Positions 8,697-15,209 are shown, numbered from the stretch's first letter. The stretch: DNA of 18,808 nucleotides from JBMNNS01 sp050942625 (GCA_050942625.1 JBMNNS010000030.1:1-18808), one strand, 5' to 3'. The notes: generated by a model from the sequence alone, not told the origin. Numbers and translations are program-made.

Positions 8697-9230
8697 TCAA
8701 CGAAGCCTGGCCCGGTAGGGTTCGCGGGAGCGCGGGGCAGAAAGGATTTCAGAGATCAATATAAGGGTAGGCAGTTTCTCGCTGCCAATCAGTTCCCCCA
8801 GTTCGAGGTTTCCAACGGCCTCCTTAGGGGGGGAGATCGTCTTTTTGCCGCTTCCTCCGATTGGGGACACCGTAGGGGATACCATAGGAGGTGTCGCTTT
8901 TTTAGCAGCCCTCAAGGCTTTTGGTGACACCATTTTCTTTCTTTCTTCAGCAATCCTGGGTTTGGGGAGGAGCCAATCCTTTTCAGGCGCTTCCCAGAAA
9001 ACAGGCTCCCTGCCGCTGTGCAGGATTTCCCCACCCTTTTCCTTCTCCGTTTTCTGCTCCGCCGGTTCCAGATCCAGATCCAGCCCCGGGAAACGGGGCA
9101 GGCCAGCCGGAAGACCAGGAGAAAAAGGAGAAGGTTTCCTGCCGGCCGGGGGCGCAGGGTCCTTTAGACTTTTCAGAACACTGAAGATAATGATCATAAT
9201 GATATAAATAATTATCGCTTCCATATCCAT
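8697..9230 (-). CDS. Membrane-anchored proline-rich hypothetical protein (yqfB position)
   Basis: I do not recognise a family. The 177-residue product begins with one strongly hydrophobic helix (MEAIIIYIIMIIIFSVL, about residues 3-19). A low-complexity tail follows, rich in Pro, Lys, Glu and Gly (for example GRKPSPFSPGLPAGLPRFPG), with TVSP/MVSP repeats near 110-125. It ends with a more ordered stretch GNLELGELIGSEKLPTLILI. The ATG at 9230 is chosen because AAGG lies five bases upstream; a GTG at 9236 and an ATG at 9224 are alternatives. It starts 27 bases after floA and occupies the slot of yqfB in Bacillus, without visible similarity to it. A role with the FloA/NfeD membrane system is only a guess from position. 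Confidence 0.7.
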   Translation of the reverse strand: MDMEAIIIYIIMIIIFSVLKSLKDPAPPAGRKPSPFSPGLPAGLPRFPGLDLDLEPAEQKTEKEKGGEILHSGREPVFWEAPEKDWLLPKPRIAEERKKMVSPKALRAAKKATPPMVSPTVSPIGGSGKKTISPPKEAVGNLELGELIGSEKLPTLILISEILSAPRSREPYRARLR

Positions 9231-9257
9231 CAACACCTTCCCCTTTAAAAATGGGGA

Positions 9258-10244
9258 TTATTTGTTTTCCTTCTCTGCGGGTTTTCCGATTTTAGCAATG
9301 GAATCCCGCATCTGGGTATCGGCTTGAATGTTTTGCATGTTATAATAATCCATGACCCCTATTTTGCCCTCACGCAGCGCCTCCGAAAAAGCCCTGGGGA
9401 TCTCAGCTTCCGCCTCCACAACTTTGGCCCTCATTTCCTGCACGGAAGCAAGCATTTCTTGTTCCCTGGCAACAGCCATAGCCCTTCTTTCCTCCGCCTT
9501 GGCCTGGGCAATGCGCTTATCGGCCTCTGCCTGGTCCGTCTGCAGTTGGGCCCCAATGTTTTTACCGACATCCACATCGGCTATGTCGATAGAAAGTATT
9601 TCAAAAGCAGTCCCCGAATCAAGGCCTTTTTTGAGGACAATATGCGAAATGTTATCCGGGTTTTCCAGGACCTCCTCATGGGTGTTAGAAGACCCGATAC
9701 TCGTTACGATTCCTTCACCCACACGGGCAATAATTGTTTCTTCACCGGCGCCACCAACCAGACGCTCGATATTCGCCCTCACCGTAACCCGGGCTTTAGC
9801 CATAACCTCAATCCCATTTTTGGCCACAGCAGTTACTACAGGGGTTTCAATAACCTTGGGATTAACGCTCATCTGGACGGCTTCCAAAACATTCCTGCCG
9901 GCCAGATCAATGGCGGCAGCCCTTTCAAAACTAAGTTCGATGTTAGCCCTCTGGGCGGCAATGAGAGCGTTAACCACCCTGTCTACATTACCCCCTGCAA
10001 GATAGTGTCCCTCCAAAGCATTGACATTGAGATTCAATCCCGCTTTGGTAGCTTTGATAAGGGGCTCAACCACCCGGGCAGGGACCACACGCCGCAGGCG
10101 CATTCCGATAAGAGTAATAATACCAACACGCACCCCTGAGGCCAAAGCAGCAATCCACAACCGCAAGGGGATAAAACTAAAAATGAGCGAAAAACCAATA
10201 ATAATTAAAAATAGTAAAAACAAAAGGGGCAGTAATTCAGCCAT
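9258..10244 (-). CDS. floA: Flotillin-like protein FloA
   Basis: FloA is a bacterial flotillin that organises functional membrane microdomains and helps signalling and secretion complexes assemble. The 328-residue product has a hydrophobic membrane hairpin at residues 3-48. A PHB/SPFH-like domain follows (about 50-225, with the blocks RANIERLVGGAGEETIIARV and NPDNISHIVLKKGLDSGTAF). Then comes a charged, Ala/Glu-rich coiled coil (about 228-290, QAEADKRIAQAKAEERRAMA). The ATG at 10244 has GGAGG eight bases upstream. It lies 34 bases after nfeD, the usual partner (yqeZ-yqfA in B. subtilis). Confidence 0.96.
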   Translation of the reverse strand: MAELLPLLFLLFLIIIGFSLIFSFIPLRLWIAALASGVRVGIITLIGMRLRRVVPARVVEPLIKATKAGLNLNVNALEGHYLAGGNVDRVVNALIAAQRANIELSFERAAAIDLAGRNVLEAVQMSVNPKVIETPVVTAVAKNGIEVMAKARVTVRANIERLVGGAGEETIIARVGEGIVTSIGSSNTHEEVLENPDNISHIVLKKGLDSGTAFEILSIDIADVDVGKNIGAQLQTDQAEADKRIAQAKAEERRAMAVAREQEMLASVQEMRAKVVEAEAEIPRAFSEALREGKIGVMDYYNMQNIQADTQMRDSIAKIGKPAEKENK

Positions 10245-10264
10245 AGGATTTTCCTCCGATCCTT

Positions 10265-10290
10265 ATTATAGTTCGCTATTATAGTTCGCT
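10265..10290 (-). repeat. Tandem 13-bp duplication at the nfeD stop
   Basis: The unit AGCGAACTATAAT (minus strand) occurs twice head to tail. The upstream copy contains the last codons and TAA stop of nfeD; the second copy lies in the nfeD-floA gap. Each copy contains TATAAT, but neither has a matching -35 element. It looks like a recent replication-slippage duplication. Confidence 0.85.
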
Positions 10291-11652
10291 GTTAAAGGTT
10301 CCTTCTTCCGTGGGCAAGTCCCGGTTTACCGGGCCATCATCCACCCTCTCTACCTTCCGGACCACTACCCTTCTTCCTTCGACCTTGATCACCTCAATGG
10401 GAACACCGGCATGAATAAATATTCCTTCACTGACTACATCATACTTGGTGCCTTCTACTTCGACTATCCCGGAAGGCCGGAGAATGGTAACAGCCCTTCC
10501 TTTTTTACCGACTAAATGCTGCAGGTCAGCAGAAGCACTATAACCCAGTTCCGCCGTGGCGGCGTCAATGAGTATAAAACGGCGCAACATGCCTTTTCGC
10601 TGTAAATATTTAAAAACCAGATATCCGGCAAAAGCAGCAATAAAGAAGGAGATGAGCAGCATACGCAATCCTGAGACTGTAGAAGCTGCCGCCAGCACTA
10701 TTGACGTAAAAACAGAAATGAGCCCTCCTATGCCAAAAATACCAAAGCCCGGGATAAAAGCCTCCACAAGGAGCAAGATAATACCAAAAACAAAGAGGAA
10801 AATAGCCGGCCAGTTGCTAATCCCTGTAAATAGATGCCCCCCAAAATAAAGGCTAAAACAAAGTATGCTCAAAAGCCCTGCAACCCCAAAGCCGGCCGTT
10901 AAAACCTCAATTACTAAAAAGAGAAAAGCCAGCGAAAGGATGATGGTAGCTATAGTGGGCTTAATAAGCCATCCGCCCAATATTTCCCAGAAGGATGGGG
11001 TGGTCCTGATGATCTCCGCCCCGGACAGGTTGATCAGGCTCAATAGTTCCGGCAACGAGGTTGCTGTTCCGTCGCTGAAGCTATGGCTCTCCGCCTCCAG
11101 TGCTGTAAAAGTTAAAAGCTCACCGCTGGAAACAACGCCCTCTATTTCAATTTCCTTGCGGACCATTGCTGCGGCAAATAAGGGATCCTTTCCCTGCCTT
11201 TCTGCAGCAGCTTTCATTTCCCCCTCCCAGGTGGATAAAATCTTCTCGTCAACTGCCTGCCCTCCAAGGATCCTTGGTTCGGCAGCACCGATCGTCGCAC
11301 CCGGTGCCATAAAAAAAGCGTCAACCGAAAGGGCCAAATAAGCCCCTGCCGAAAGGGCACGGGGTTGAACATAGGCATAGGTTGATAATGGAAAAGATTC
11401 CAACAGTTTACGGGCCTTTATAGCCGTATCGATGTAGCCCCCCGGGGTATCCAGTTCCAATATTACTGCTGCAGCCCCGGCCTCCCGGGCTTCATCCAGG
11501 GAACGTTCCAGGAAAAGAAGCCATCCCGGTTCAATTTCCCCCTCAACGGGGATAATATAAACCTGCTCCCGGGAAGGGGTGCAGAACGATCCGCCATGCA
11601 TAGAAAAAATGAAAAACAGGATTAAAAAGAAACATAAGATTTTTCTAGACAT
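10279..11652 (-). CDS. nfeD: NfeD-type membrane protein with ClpP-class serine protease domain
   Basis: Long NfeD proteins combine a periplasmic-side serine protease domain with membrane helices and an OB-fold, and act with flotillin or stomatin partners. The 457 residues show a signal-like helix (4-18) and a protease domain (about 28-215). A Ser-Lys dyad is likely: S101 in ALSAGAYLAL and K137 in VDEKILS, with the LDTPGG and MAPGATIGAAEP blocks. Four to five membrane helices follow (about 232-350), and a C-terminal NfeD OB domain (about 375-435). The ATG at 11652 has GGAAAGG upstream. A longer frame to 11694 would run through the terminator hairpin and is rejected. floA follows directly. Confidence 0.93.
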   Translation of the reverse strand: MSRKILCFFLILFFIFSMHGGSFCTPSREQVYIIPVEGEIEPGWLLFLERSLDEAREAGAAAVILELDTPGGYIDTAIKARKLLESFPLSTYAYVQPRALSAGAYLALSVDAFFMAPGATIGAAEPRILGGQAVDEKILSTWEGEMKAAAERQGKDPLFAAAMVRKEIEIEGVVSSGELLTFTALEAESHSFSDGTATSLPELLSLINLSGAEIIRTTPSFWEILGGWLIKPTIATIILSLAFLFLVIEVLTAGFGVAGLLSILCFSLYFGGHLFTGISNWPAIFLFVFGIILLLVEAFIPGFGIFGIGGLISVFTSIVLAAASTVSGLRMLLISFFIAAFAGYLVFKYLQRKGMLRRFILIDAATAELGYSASADLQHLVGKKGRAVTILRPSGIVEVEGTKYDVVSEGIFIHAGVPIEVIKVEGRRVVVRKVERVDDGPVNRDLPTEEGTFNSEL

Positions 11653-11670
11653 AGCAACCTTTCCTTTCAA

Positions 11671-11705
11671 AATAGTAAAACTTGGCGAAGCCAAGTTTTA
11701 CTATT
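11671..11705 (-). terminator. Perfect 16-bp inverted repeat between rpsU and nfeD
   Basis: A 16-bp perfect stem (11671-11686 with 11690-11705) closes a three-base loop. The GC-rich tip (CTTGGC/GCCAAG) and AT-rich base end in TTTT on the minus strand, as in an intrinsic terminator for rpsU. Its edge is 18 bases before the nfeD start, so it could also control entry of ribosomes or polymerase into nfeD. Confidence 0.65.
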
Positions 11706-11708
11706 ACT

Positions 11709-11733
11709 TGCCTGCCCCTGTCCGGGGCAGGCA
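11709..11733 (-). terminator. GC-rich hairpin just after rpsU
   Basis: TGCCTGCCCC (11709-11718) pairs perfectly with GGGGCAGGCA (11724-11733) around a five-base loop. It starts nine bases after the rpsU stop and is followed three bases later by the 16-bp hairpin. There is no T-run directly behind it, so it may stabilise the rpsU 3' end or work together with the second hairpin. Confidence 0.5.
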
Positions 11734-11742
11734 GTGAAATAA

Positions 11743-11925
11743 CTATCTGTAAAACCTTTTCTTTTTACGTGCAGCTTCTGCTTTCTTTTTCCGGCGCACA
11801 CTCGGTTTTTCATAATGCTCTCTTTTGCGGACTTCGGAAAGTATACCCGTCCTCGCACATTGTTTTTTAAACCGCCTTAAAGCGTTATCTAAGCTCTCAT
11901 TTTTGCCAACTTTAATTTCCGCCAA
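11743..11925 (-). CDS. rpsU: 30S ribosomal protein S21, TTG start
   Basis: bS21 is a small, very basic protein of the 30S platform that acts in translation initiation. The product is 60 residues: AEIKVGKNESLDNALRRFKK at the start, then the REHYEKPSVRRKKK block and a basic tail ending KKKRFYR. The TTG at 11925 is chosen because a GGAGGG site lies seven bases upstream and family members start with AEIKVG. A longer frame to 11970 would place the ribosome binding site inside the gene. A consensus sigma-A promoter lies about 70 bases upstream, and two hairpins follow the stop. The rpsU-nfeD-floA order is as in B. subtilis, apart from the missing yqeY. Confidence 0.96.
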   Translation of the reverse strand: MAEIKVGKNESLDNALRRFKKQCARTGILSEVRKREHYEKPSVRRKKKAEAARKKKRFYR

Positions 11926-11992
11926 TAATATCCCTCCCTCCGCCCCAAGCCTCAAAAGCTCAAGAAACAAACAACTTAACTATACCATTTTA

Positions 11993-12021
11993 ATTATACC
12001 TTTAAGCCAAAAAGCTGTCAA
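11993..12021 (-). promoter_or_regulatory. Consensus sigma-A promoter of rpsU
   Basis: On the minus strand TTGACA (12016-12021) and TATAAT (11993-11998) are separated by exactly 17 bases, a perfect vegetative promoter. RNA would start near 11986, giving a leader of about 60 bases before the rpsU TTG. This is in line with strong expression of a ribosomal protein. Confidence 0.88.
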
Positions 12022-12080
12022 TGAAGAATAAAATCAAAAAAAGACAAAGAAAAACAAACTTTTATCGGCTTTATCTCCTG

Positions 12081-12150
12081 CCTTAGCGGCCCCTCAGCTT
12101 GCACGATGCGGGCCGGGCACCCCGTATTTTCAACCCTTAGCAAACCTCAG
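12081..12150 (-). repeat. Imperfect direct repeats between the HIT gene and rpsU
   Basis: CTGAGG-(4 or 5 bases)-CTAAGG (minus strand) occurs at 12135-12150 and again at 12081-12097. A GC-rich stretch lies between them, in which GGCCC and GGGCC can pair. A T-rich tract (12032-12062) follows. The region may hold the terminator of the HIT transcript or a small RNA; the sequence does not decide. Nothing else is seen in the 250-base gap apart from the rpsU promoter. Confidence 0.35.
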
Positions 12151-12175
12151 CAGCTCTATAATTCCGCAGGATCCC

Positions 12176-12517
12176 TTAGACTAAATTATGGTCAAAAACC
12201 TTTCCGCCCAACAGGTGAAAATGCAGGTGGAAAATAATTTGCCCTCCGTCTGCGCCGCAATTGGTAACAACCCGGTAACCCTTATCTATCTTAAATTTGT
12301 GGGCCAATTCAATGGCAACCTTAAAAATATGGCTGACAAGATCCTTATGCTCGGGCTGCAGATCATTCAAAGTAGCCAGATGCAAACGCGGCACAATTAA
12401 AATATGCACCGGTGCCAGGGGATTAATATCCTTAAAGGCAAGGACACGTTCATCTTCGTAGACAACCTCTGCCGGTGCCTCCCCGGCAACAATTTTACAA
12501 AAAATACAATCCTTCAA
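12176..12517 (-). CDS. HIT family (HinT-like) nucleotide hydrolase, TTG start
   Basis: HinT-type proteins hydrolyse phosphoramidate or acyl bonds of adenosine nucleotides; the cellular role in bacteria is not settled. The 113-residue product carries the histidine triad H97-x-H99-x-H101 in FHLHFHLLGG. It also has the zinc motif CIFCKI (C4, C7) near the N-terminus and the NCGADGGQ loop. The start must be TTG 12517: it gives the canonical KDCIFCKI beginning, and a G-rich site (GGGGGGTAGG) lies a few bases upstream. A HIT gene just before rpsU is common in clostridia. It follows the CoA-transferase gene by 65 bases. Confidence 0.93.
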   Translation of the reverse strand: MKDCIFCKIVAGEAPAEVVYEDERVLAFKDINPLAPVHILIVPRLHLATLNDLQPEHKDLVSHIFKVAIELAHKFKIDKGYRVVTNCGADGGQIIFHLHFHLLGGKVFDHNLV

Positions 12518-12582
12518 GCCTACCCCCCCTTATTAAGATAATAAACAGCGTGCTGTGCCGGCCCAGTGCTCCCTGCATTATT

Positions 12583-13812
12583 CTAGATTATTTCTTTTTC
12601 CTTTAATTTTTGAATTTCTTCCGGTGAAAAGCCCAACAAGCGGCCGTAAATTTCCTCGTTATGTGCTCCTAAGTAAGGTGCCGGTTCATTTAATTCTGCA
12701 GGACTTTCTGAAAAGTTCATGGGGCTATTGGCTGCCCTGTATCCTTCAATGGGGCCCTGGGGATGAATAATTTCAGAGATCATGCCTCTTTCTGCAAGTT
12801 CCTCATCCTCGAGCACCTCTGATATATACCTGACAAGCGAAGCGGGGAGCCCAGCGTCTTGTAAAAGTTGCACCGCTTCTTTCCGCCCCAACTTTGCCAC
12901 CCAATTCGAAACAATTTCCTCTATTTCTGCAGAATTAAGGGCACGCCTCTCCAAAATATTATATCTTTGATCCCCAATTAGATCTTCCCTGCCCATAACC
13001 TTTAACAGAGTCACCCAGTTTTCGTCAGAAGGAGCCCCAACAACGATGTAACCATCCTTTGCTTTATAAGAATTAAAAGGAGTTAGCCTGTGAATAGCAT
13101 TACCATTGGGTACCGGGATACCGTGCCTTAAATTATAATCCCAGGGCTCATCCAACAATAAAGAAACAACAGAATCAATCATGGAAATATCGATCATTTG
13201 CCCCTTACCCGTCTGATCGCAATATCGTACAGCAGCAACAACTGCTATTGCCCCATAAAGAGCCGCTGCCAAATCCCCGATGGCTAAAGCTGATCTGGTT
13301 GGAAAATGTCCCTGAAAACCTGTACAGGCCATCAGTCCACTGTATGCCTGGGCAATAATATCAAAAGCCGCCAGGTTTTTGTTTTTCCCTTCCTGGCCAA
13401 AACCGCTTATTGCACAATATATCAAAGAAGGATTGATCTTTTTCAGGGCCTCATAGTCCAAACCTTTACGCTTCATAACACCCGGCCTAAAATTCTCAAC
13501 CACTACATTGGCATTCTTTACCAACCTTTTATAAATTTCTTTACCTTCATCAGTGCCGAAATTTAAAGTAATGCTTTTTTTATTCCTGTTACGTTTCAAG
13601 ATGGAAAAAGAAATATCATGTTCGGTAACCTTTTCACCATGCACTCCCTTTTTACTGGCAAAAGGCGGTGTATCCCTGGAAAGGTCGCCTACACCTGGTC
13701 TCTCAATCTTGATCACCTCAGCCCCCAAACTTGCCAGGATTTGGGTACAATAAGGGCCGGACAAATAAATAGTCAGATCAATAATCCTTACTCCCGATAA
13801 TGGTTTTTCCAT
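12583..13812 (-). CDS. Class III CoA-transferase (CaiB/BaiF family)
   Basis: Family III enzymes move CoA between acyl groups through an enzyme-bound aspartyl-CoA intermediate, as interlaced homodimers. The 409-residue length is typical. Visible blocks are the N-terminal GVRIIDLTIYLSGPYCTQIL with LGAEVIKIERPG, VVVENFRPGVMKRKGLDY (104-120), and the probable catalytic Asp180 in ALAIGDLAAALYG. MIDISMIDSVVSLLLDEP follows. The substrate cannot be told from sequence; formyl-, succinyl-, carnitine- and aromatic-acid enzymes share these motifs. No acyl-CoA partner gene is beside it. The ATG at 13812 has AAGGGATG upstream and lies 11 bases after a 26-codon ORF that may be its leader. It is foreign to the canonical rpsU neighbourhood. 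Confidence 0.92.
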   Translation of the reverse strand: MEKPLSGVRIIDLTIYLSGPYCTQILASLGAEVIKIERPGVGDLSRDTPPFASKKGVHGEKVTEHDISFSILKRNRNKKSITLNFGTDEGKEIYKRLVKNANVVVENFRPGVMKRKGLDYEALKKINPSLIYCAISGFGQEGKNKNLAAFDIIAQAYSGLMACTGFQGHFPTRSALAIGDLAAALYGAIAVVAAVRYCDQTGKGQMIDISMIDSVVSLLLDEPWDYNLRHGIPVPNGNAIHRLTPFNSYKAKDGYIVVGAPSDENWVTLLKVMGREDLIGDQRYNILERRALNSAEIEEIVSNWVAKLGRKEAVQLLQDAGLPASLVRYISEVLEDEELAERGMISEIIHPQGPIEGYRAANSPMNFSESPAELNEPAPYLGAHNEEIYGRLLGFSPEEIQKLKEKEII

Positions 13813-13823
13813 AAAATCATCCC

Positions 13824-13904
13824 TTATATATTTTTAATCGTGTCCCCTCTGGACCTGGTCCTTGTGTTTAAGATAATAACTGAGCCGCTTGATCCTTGTT
13901 TCAT
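13824..13904 (-). CDS. 26-codon ORF, possible leader peptide of the CoA-transferase
   Basis: ATG 13904 is preceded by GGAGGTG with five bases between the GGAGG core and the start, the strongest ribosome binding site in this part of the window. An extended -10 promoter lies 53 bases upstream. The product is MKQGSSGSVIILNTRTRSRG followed by DTIKNI. I recognise no family. The stop is 11 bases before the CoA-transferase ATG, so translational coupling or a leader role is likely. Short length and lack of known relatives keep confidence moderate. Confidence 0.5.
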   Translation of the reverse strand: MKQGSSGSVIILNTRTRSRGDTIKNI

Positions 13905-13956
13905 ATTCACCTCCAGCATGAAATTTGGAAGGTTTAAAAAAATATTTCTAAAAGTT

Positions 13957-13965
13957 ATTATATCA
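13957..13965 (-). promoter_or_regulatory. Extended -10 promoter of the 26-codon ORF and CoA-transferase
   Basis: TGATATAAT on the minus strand is a perfect extended -10 element (TG-N-TATAAT). No good -35 lies 17 bases upstream, which is common for extended -10 promoters. RNA would start near 13950, giving a leader of about 45 bases before the 26-codon ORF. Confidence 0.55.
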
Positions 13966-14044
13966 TAAATTGGAACATAAAAAGGGCAGTTTTTATAAAA
14001 CCAACTTTCAGTGGTTTCGAACCGTCCCCTTCTTAAAGACGTAG

Positions 14045-14066
14045 GGGCAGACGATCCTGTCTGCCC
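14045..14066. repeat. Short inverted repeat, intergenic-repeat type
   Basis: GGGCAGAC (14045-14052) and GTCTGCCC (14059-14066) pair perfectly around a six-base loop, preceded by GTAG. The general form GTAGGGGC...GCCC resembles small dispersed intergenic repeats of many genomes. Only one copy is seen in this window. Confidence 0.5.
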
Positions 14067-14188
14067 TAAGCACATTGACATCCAAAAAATGCTTTTATCT
14101 TGCCGGTCCGTGAAATACTTCCCTAATATGCCAGTCTATATACTTCTCCTTCCCTATAATATAAGTGCCGGAATATTTGCGGTTAACT

Positions 14189-14217
14189 TTGAACCCAACA
14201 TAATATGATAATCTAAT
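14189..14217 (+). promoter_or_regulatory. Candidate sigma-A promoter, distal, before the DUF1659 cassette
   Basis: TTGAAC (14189-14194) and TCTAAT (14212-14217) are separated by 17 bases. The -10 matches five of six consensus positions. RNA from here would run through about 450 bases containing strong hairpins and a terminator before reaching the DUF1659 gene. Confidence 0.4.
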
Positions 14218-14495
14218 TTAAAACCACATATAATAAATTCAACACACTTTTTCCAATTCCTCTACTTTATCTCCATAATTTGTAATCACCTAACATTCTT
14301 CCTAATATTCGAAAAAAACCGAGGTTACATCTGCCCCAATAAGTATCACGCCCTTTTTGCTGCCCCTGTTTACAGCTATTTAGAGCCGCCTAAGACATTT
14401 TTTGCAAACCGGGCCCCGGGTTTCTTTTTCTATCACTCCTGCTTCTGCTTCCGTAAACAGGTCAGCCTTCTGTAAAAATAATTTTATTTACTGCC

Positions 14496-14540
14496 GCCAC
14501 CCCGTCTGGGGGGCACCCCCGGTGCCCCCCAGGCCGTGGC
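14496..14540 (+). repeat. Long GC-rich hairpin in the cassette leader
   Basis: A perfect 12-bp stem (14506-14517 with 14521-14532) encloses a three-base loop. After an asymmetric internal loop a second 5-bp stem (GCCAC 14496-14500 with GTGGC 14536-14540) closes it. No T-run follows. It ends 13 bases before an intrinsic terminator, so the two may belong to one regulated leader. Confidence 0.65.
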
Positions 14541-14553
14541 CTCCTCAACTTCA

Positions 14554-14583
14554 CCCCTTCCAACGCCGTGGAAGGGGCTTTTT
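14554..14583 (+). terminator. Intrinsic terminator upstream of the DUF1659 gene
   Basis: CCCCTTCCA (14554-14562) pairs perfectly with TGGAAGGGG (14569-14577) around a six-base loop and is followed by CTTTTTAT. The orientation is plus strand. No gene precedes it on that strand, so it ends either a non-coding RNA or a leader transcript of the downstream cassette. Confidence 0.8.
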
Positions 14584-14611
14584 ATATCCCCCCGGCGTAT
14601 GCTGCCAGGAT

Positions 14612-14640
14612 TTTACAGTCGCTTTTTCCCCGGTTACACT
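14612..14640 (+). promoter_or_regulatory. Candidate proximal promoter of DUF1659
   Basis: TTTACA (14612-14617) and TACACT (14635-14640) are spaced by 17 bases and match five and four of six consensus positions. RNA would begin near 14647, about 25 bases before the ATG, leaving room for the GGAGGTG site. Confidence 0.4.
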
Positions 14641-14672
14641 TATAGCAGATTAACAAAAAGGAGGTGTAAGCG

Positions 14673-14897
14673 ATGCCAGTAAGCACCAGCCCCACAGGTT
14701 CCCGGATGCAGCTTCGTCTTGTGGTCGGGCATGATACGGAGGGCAGCCCCATCTACCGCACCAGGTCTTATTCCAACATAAAGCCCGGCGCAAGCGACGA
14801 GGACGTCTACGAAGTAGGCATGGCTTTGGCAAGCCTGCAGGTACATGAACTCGAAGATCTGTACCGCATTAACGAACTTATTCTTGAAGAAGAATAG
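14673..14897 (+). CDS. DUF1659 family small protein
   Basis: The function is unknown. The 74-residue product matches the DUF1659 pattern: PVSTSPTGSRMQLRLVVGHD, then GSPIYRTRSYSNIKPGASDE and the helical end YEVGMALASLQVHELEDLYRINE. These proteins occur in Firmicutes, nearly always just before a DUF2922 gene. The ATG at 14673 has GGAGGTG six bases upstream. No signal peptide or membrane helix is present, so it is probably cytosolic. DUF2922 starts 93 bases after its stop. The family call is firm; the cassette's role is not known. Confidence 0.88.
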   Translation: MPVSTSPTGSRMQLRLVVGHDTEGSPIYRTRSYSNIKPGASDEDVYEVGMALASLQVHELEDLYRINELILEEE

Positions 14898-14990
14898 GGT
14901 GGATTTGCTGAGCTGTAGCTGAACCAAAGTGGCTAACTAAACTAAATTAAGGTGCTAAGCAACAAAAAAATGAGGAAAGGAGTGATCCTT

Positions 14991-15209
14991 TTGGATAATA
15001 CCCTGCGCTTGATTTTTAAAAATGCCCTGGGGAGAAACGTGACCATTTCCGTGAAGGATCCCGAGGATCAACTTGACGCCGAAGATGTGGAAGCTGCCAT
15101 GGATCTGATCATTGAACGCGACATTTTCCAGACCAGCGGCGGCAGTATTACTACGAAGGTCAGGGCTGAGGTTGTAGGACGCCAGGTAGATGTTATTGCT
15201 GAATTTTAG
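14991..15209 (+). CDS. DUF2922 family small protein, TTG start
   Basis: The function is unknown. The 72-residue product has the DUF2922 pattern: TLRLIFKNALGRNVTISVKD near the N-terminus, then the AEDVEAAMDLIIERDIF helix and SGGSITTKVRAEVVGRQVDV. The TTG at 14991 is chosen because AAAGGAG lies eight bases upstream and family members begin just before TLRL; GTG 14952 and ATG 14970 would add residues across the ribosome binding site. A good terminator follows 31 bases after the stop, so DUF1659-DUF2922 may form a transcription unit of their own, with partial read-through into yvrJ and the amidase. Confidence 0.88.
   Translation: MDNTLRLIFKNALGRNVTISVKDPEDQLDAEDVEAAMDLIIERDIFQTSGGSITTKVRAEVVGRQVDVIAEF

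Larger units (their letters stand above)
13905..14672. other. Gene-free region with divergent promoters and RNA structures
   Basis: This 768-base stretch holds the promoter of the CoA-transferase unit on the left (minus strand) and a plus-strand promoter candidate near 14189. It also holds a short inverted repeat at 14045, an AT-rich tract (about 14200-14330), a GC-rich hairpin at 14496-14540, an intrinsic terminator at 14554-14583 and a second promoter candidate at 14612. No open frame of convincing coding character is seen. It separates the leftward operons from the rightward DUF1659 cassette. Confidence 0.6.

Noticed and set aside
9324..10139. 271- and 217-codon plus-strand frames opposite floA
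   Set aside because: They are antisense shadows of a firmly identified gene with biased codon composition.
13824..14081. 85-codon frame containing the 26-codon ORF
   Set aside because: Its upstream part crosses the promoter and lacks a ribosome binding site; only the ATG at 13904 is supported.
14380..14487. Short minus-strand frame ending GPVCKKCLRRL, like half of a zinc ribbon
   Set aside because: Only 35 codons, no credible start codon or ribosome binding site, and only one CxxC pair; at most a gene remnant.
14402..14653. 83-codon plus-strand frame
   Set aside because: It runs through the GC-rich hairpin and the terminator and has no family resemblance.
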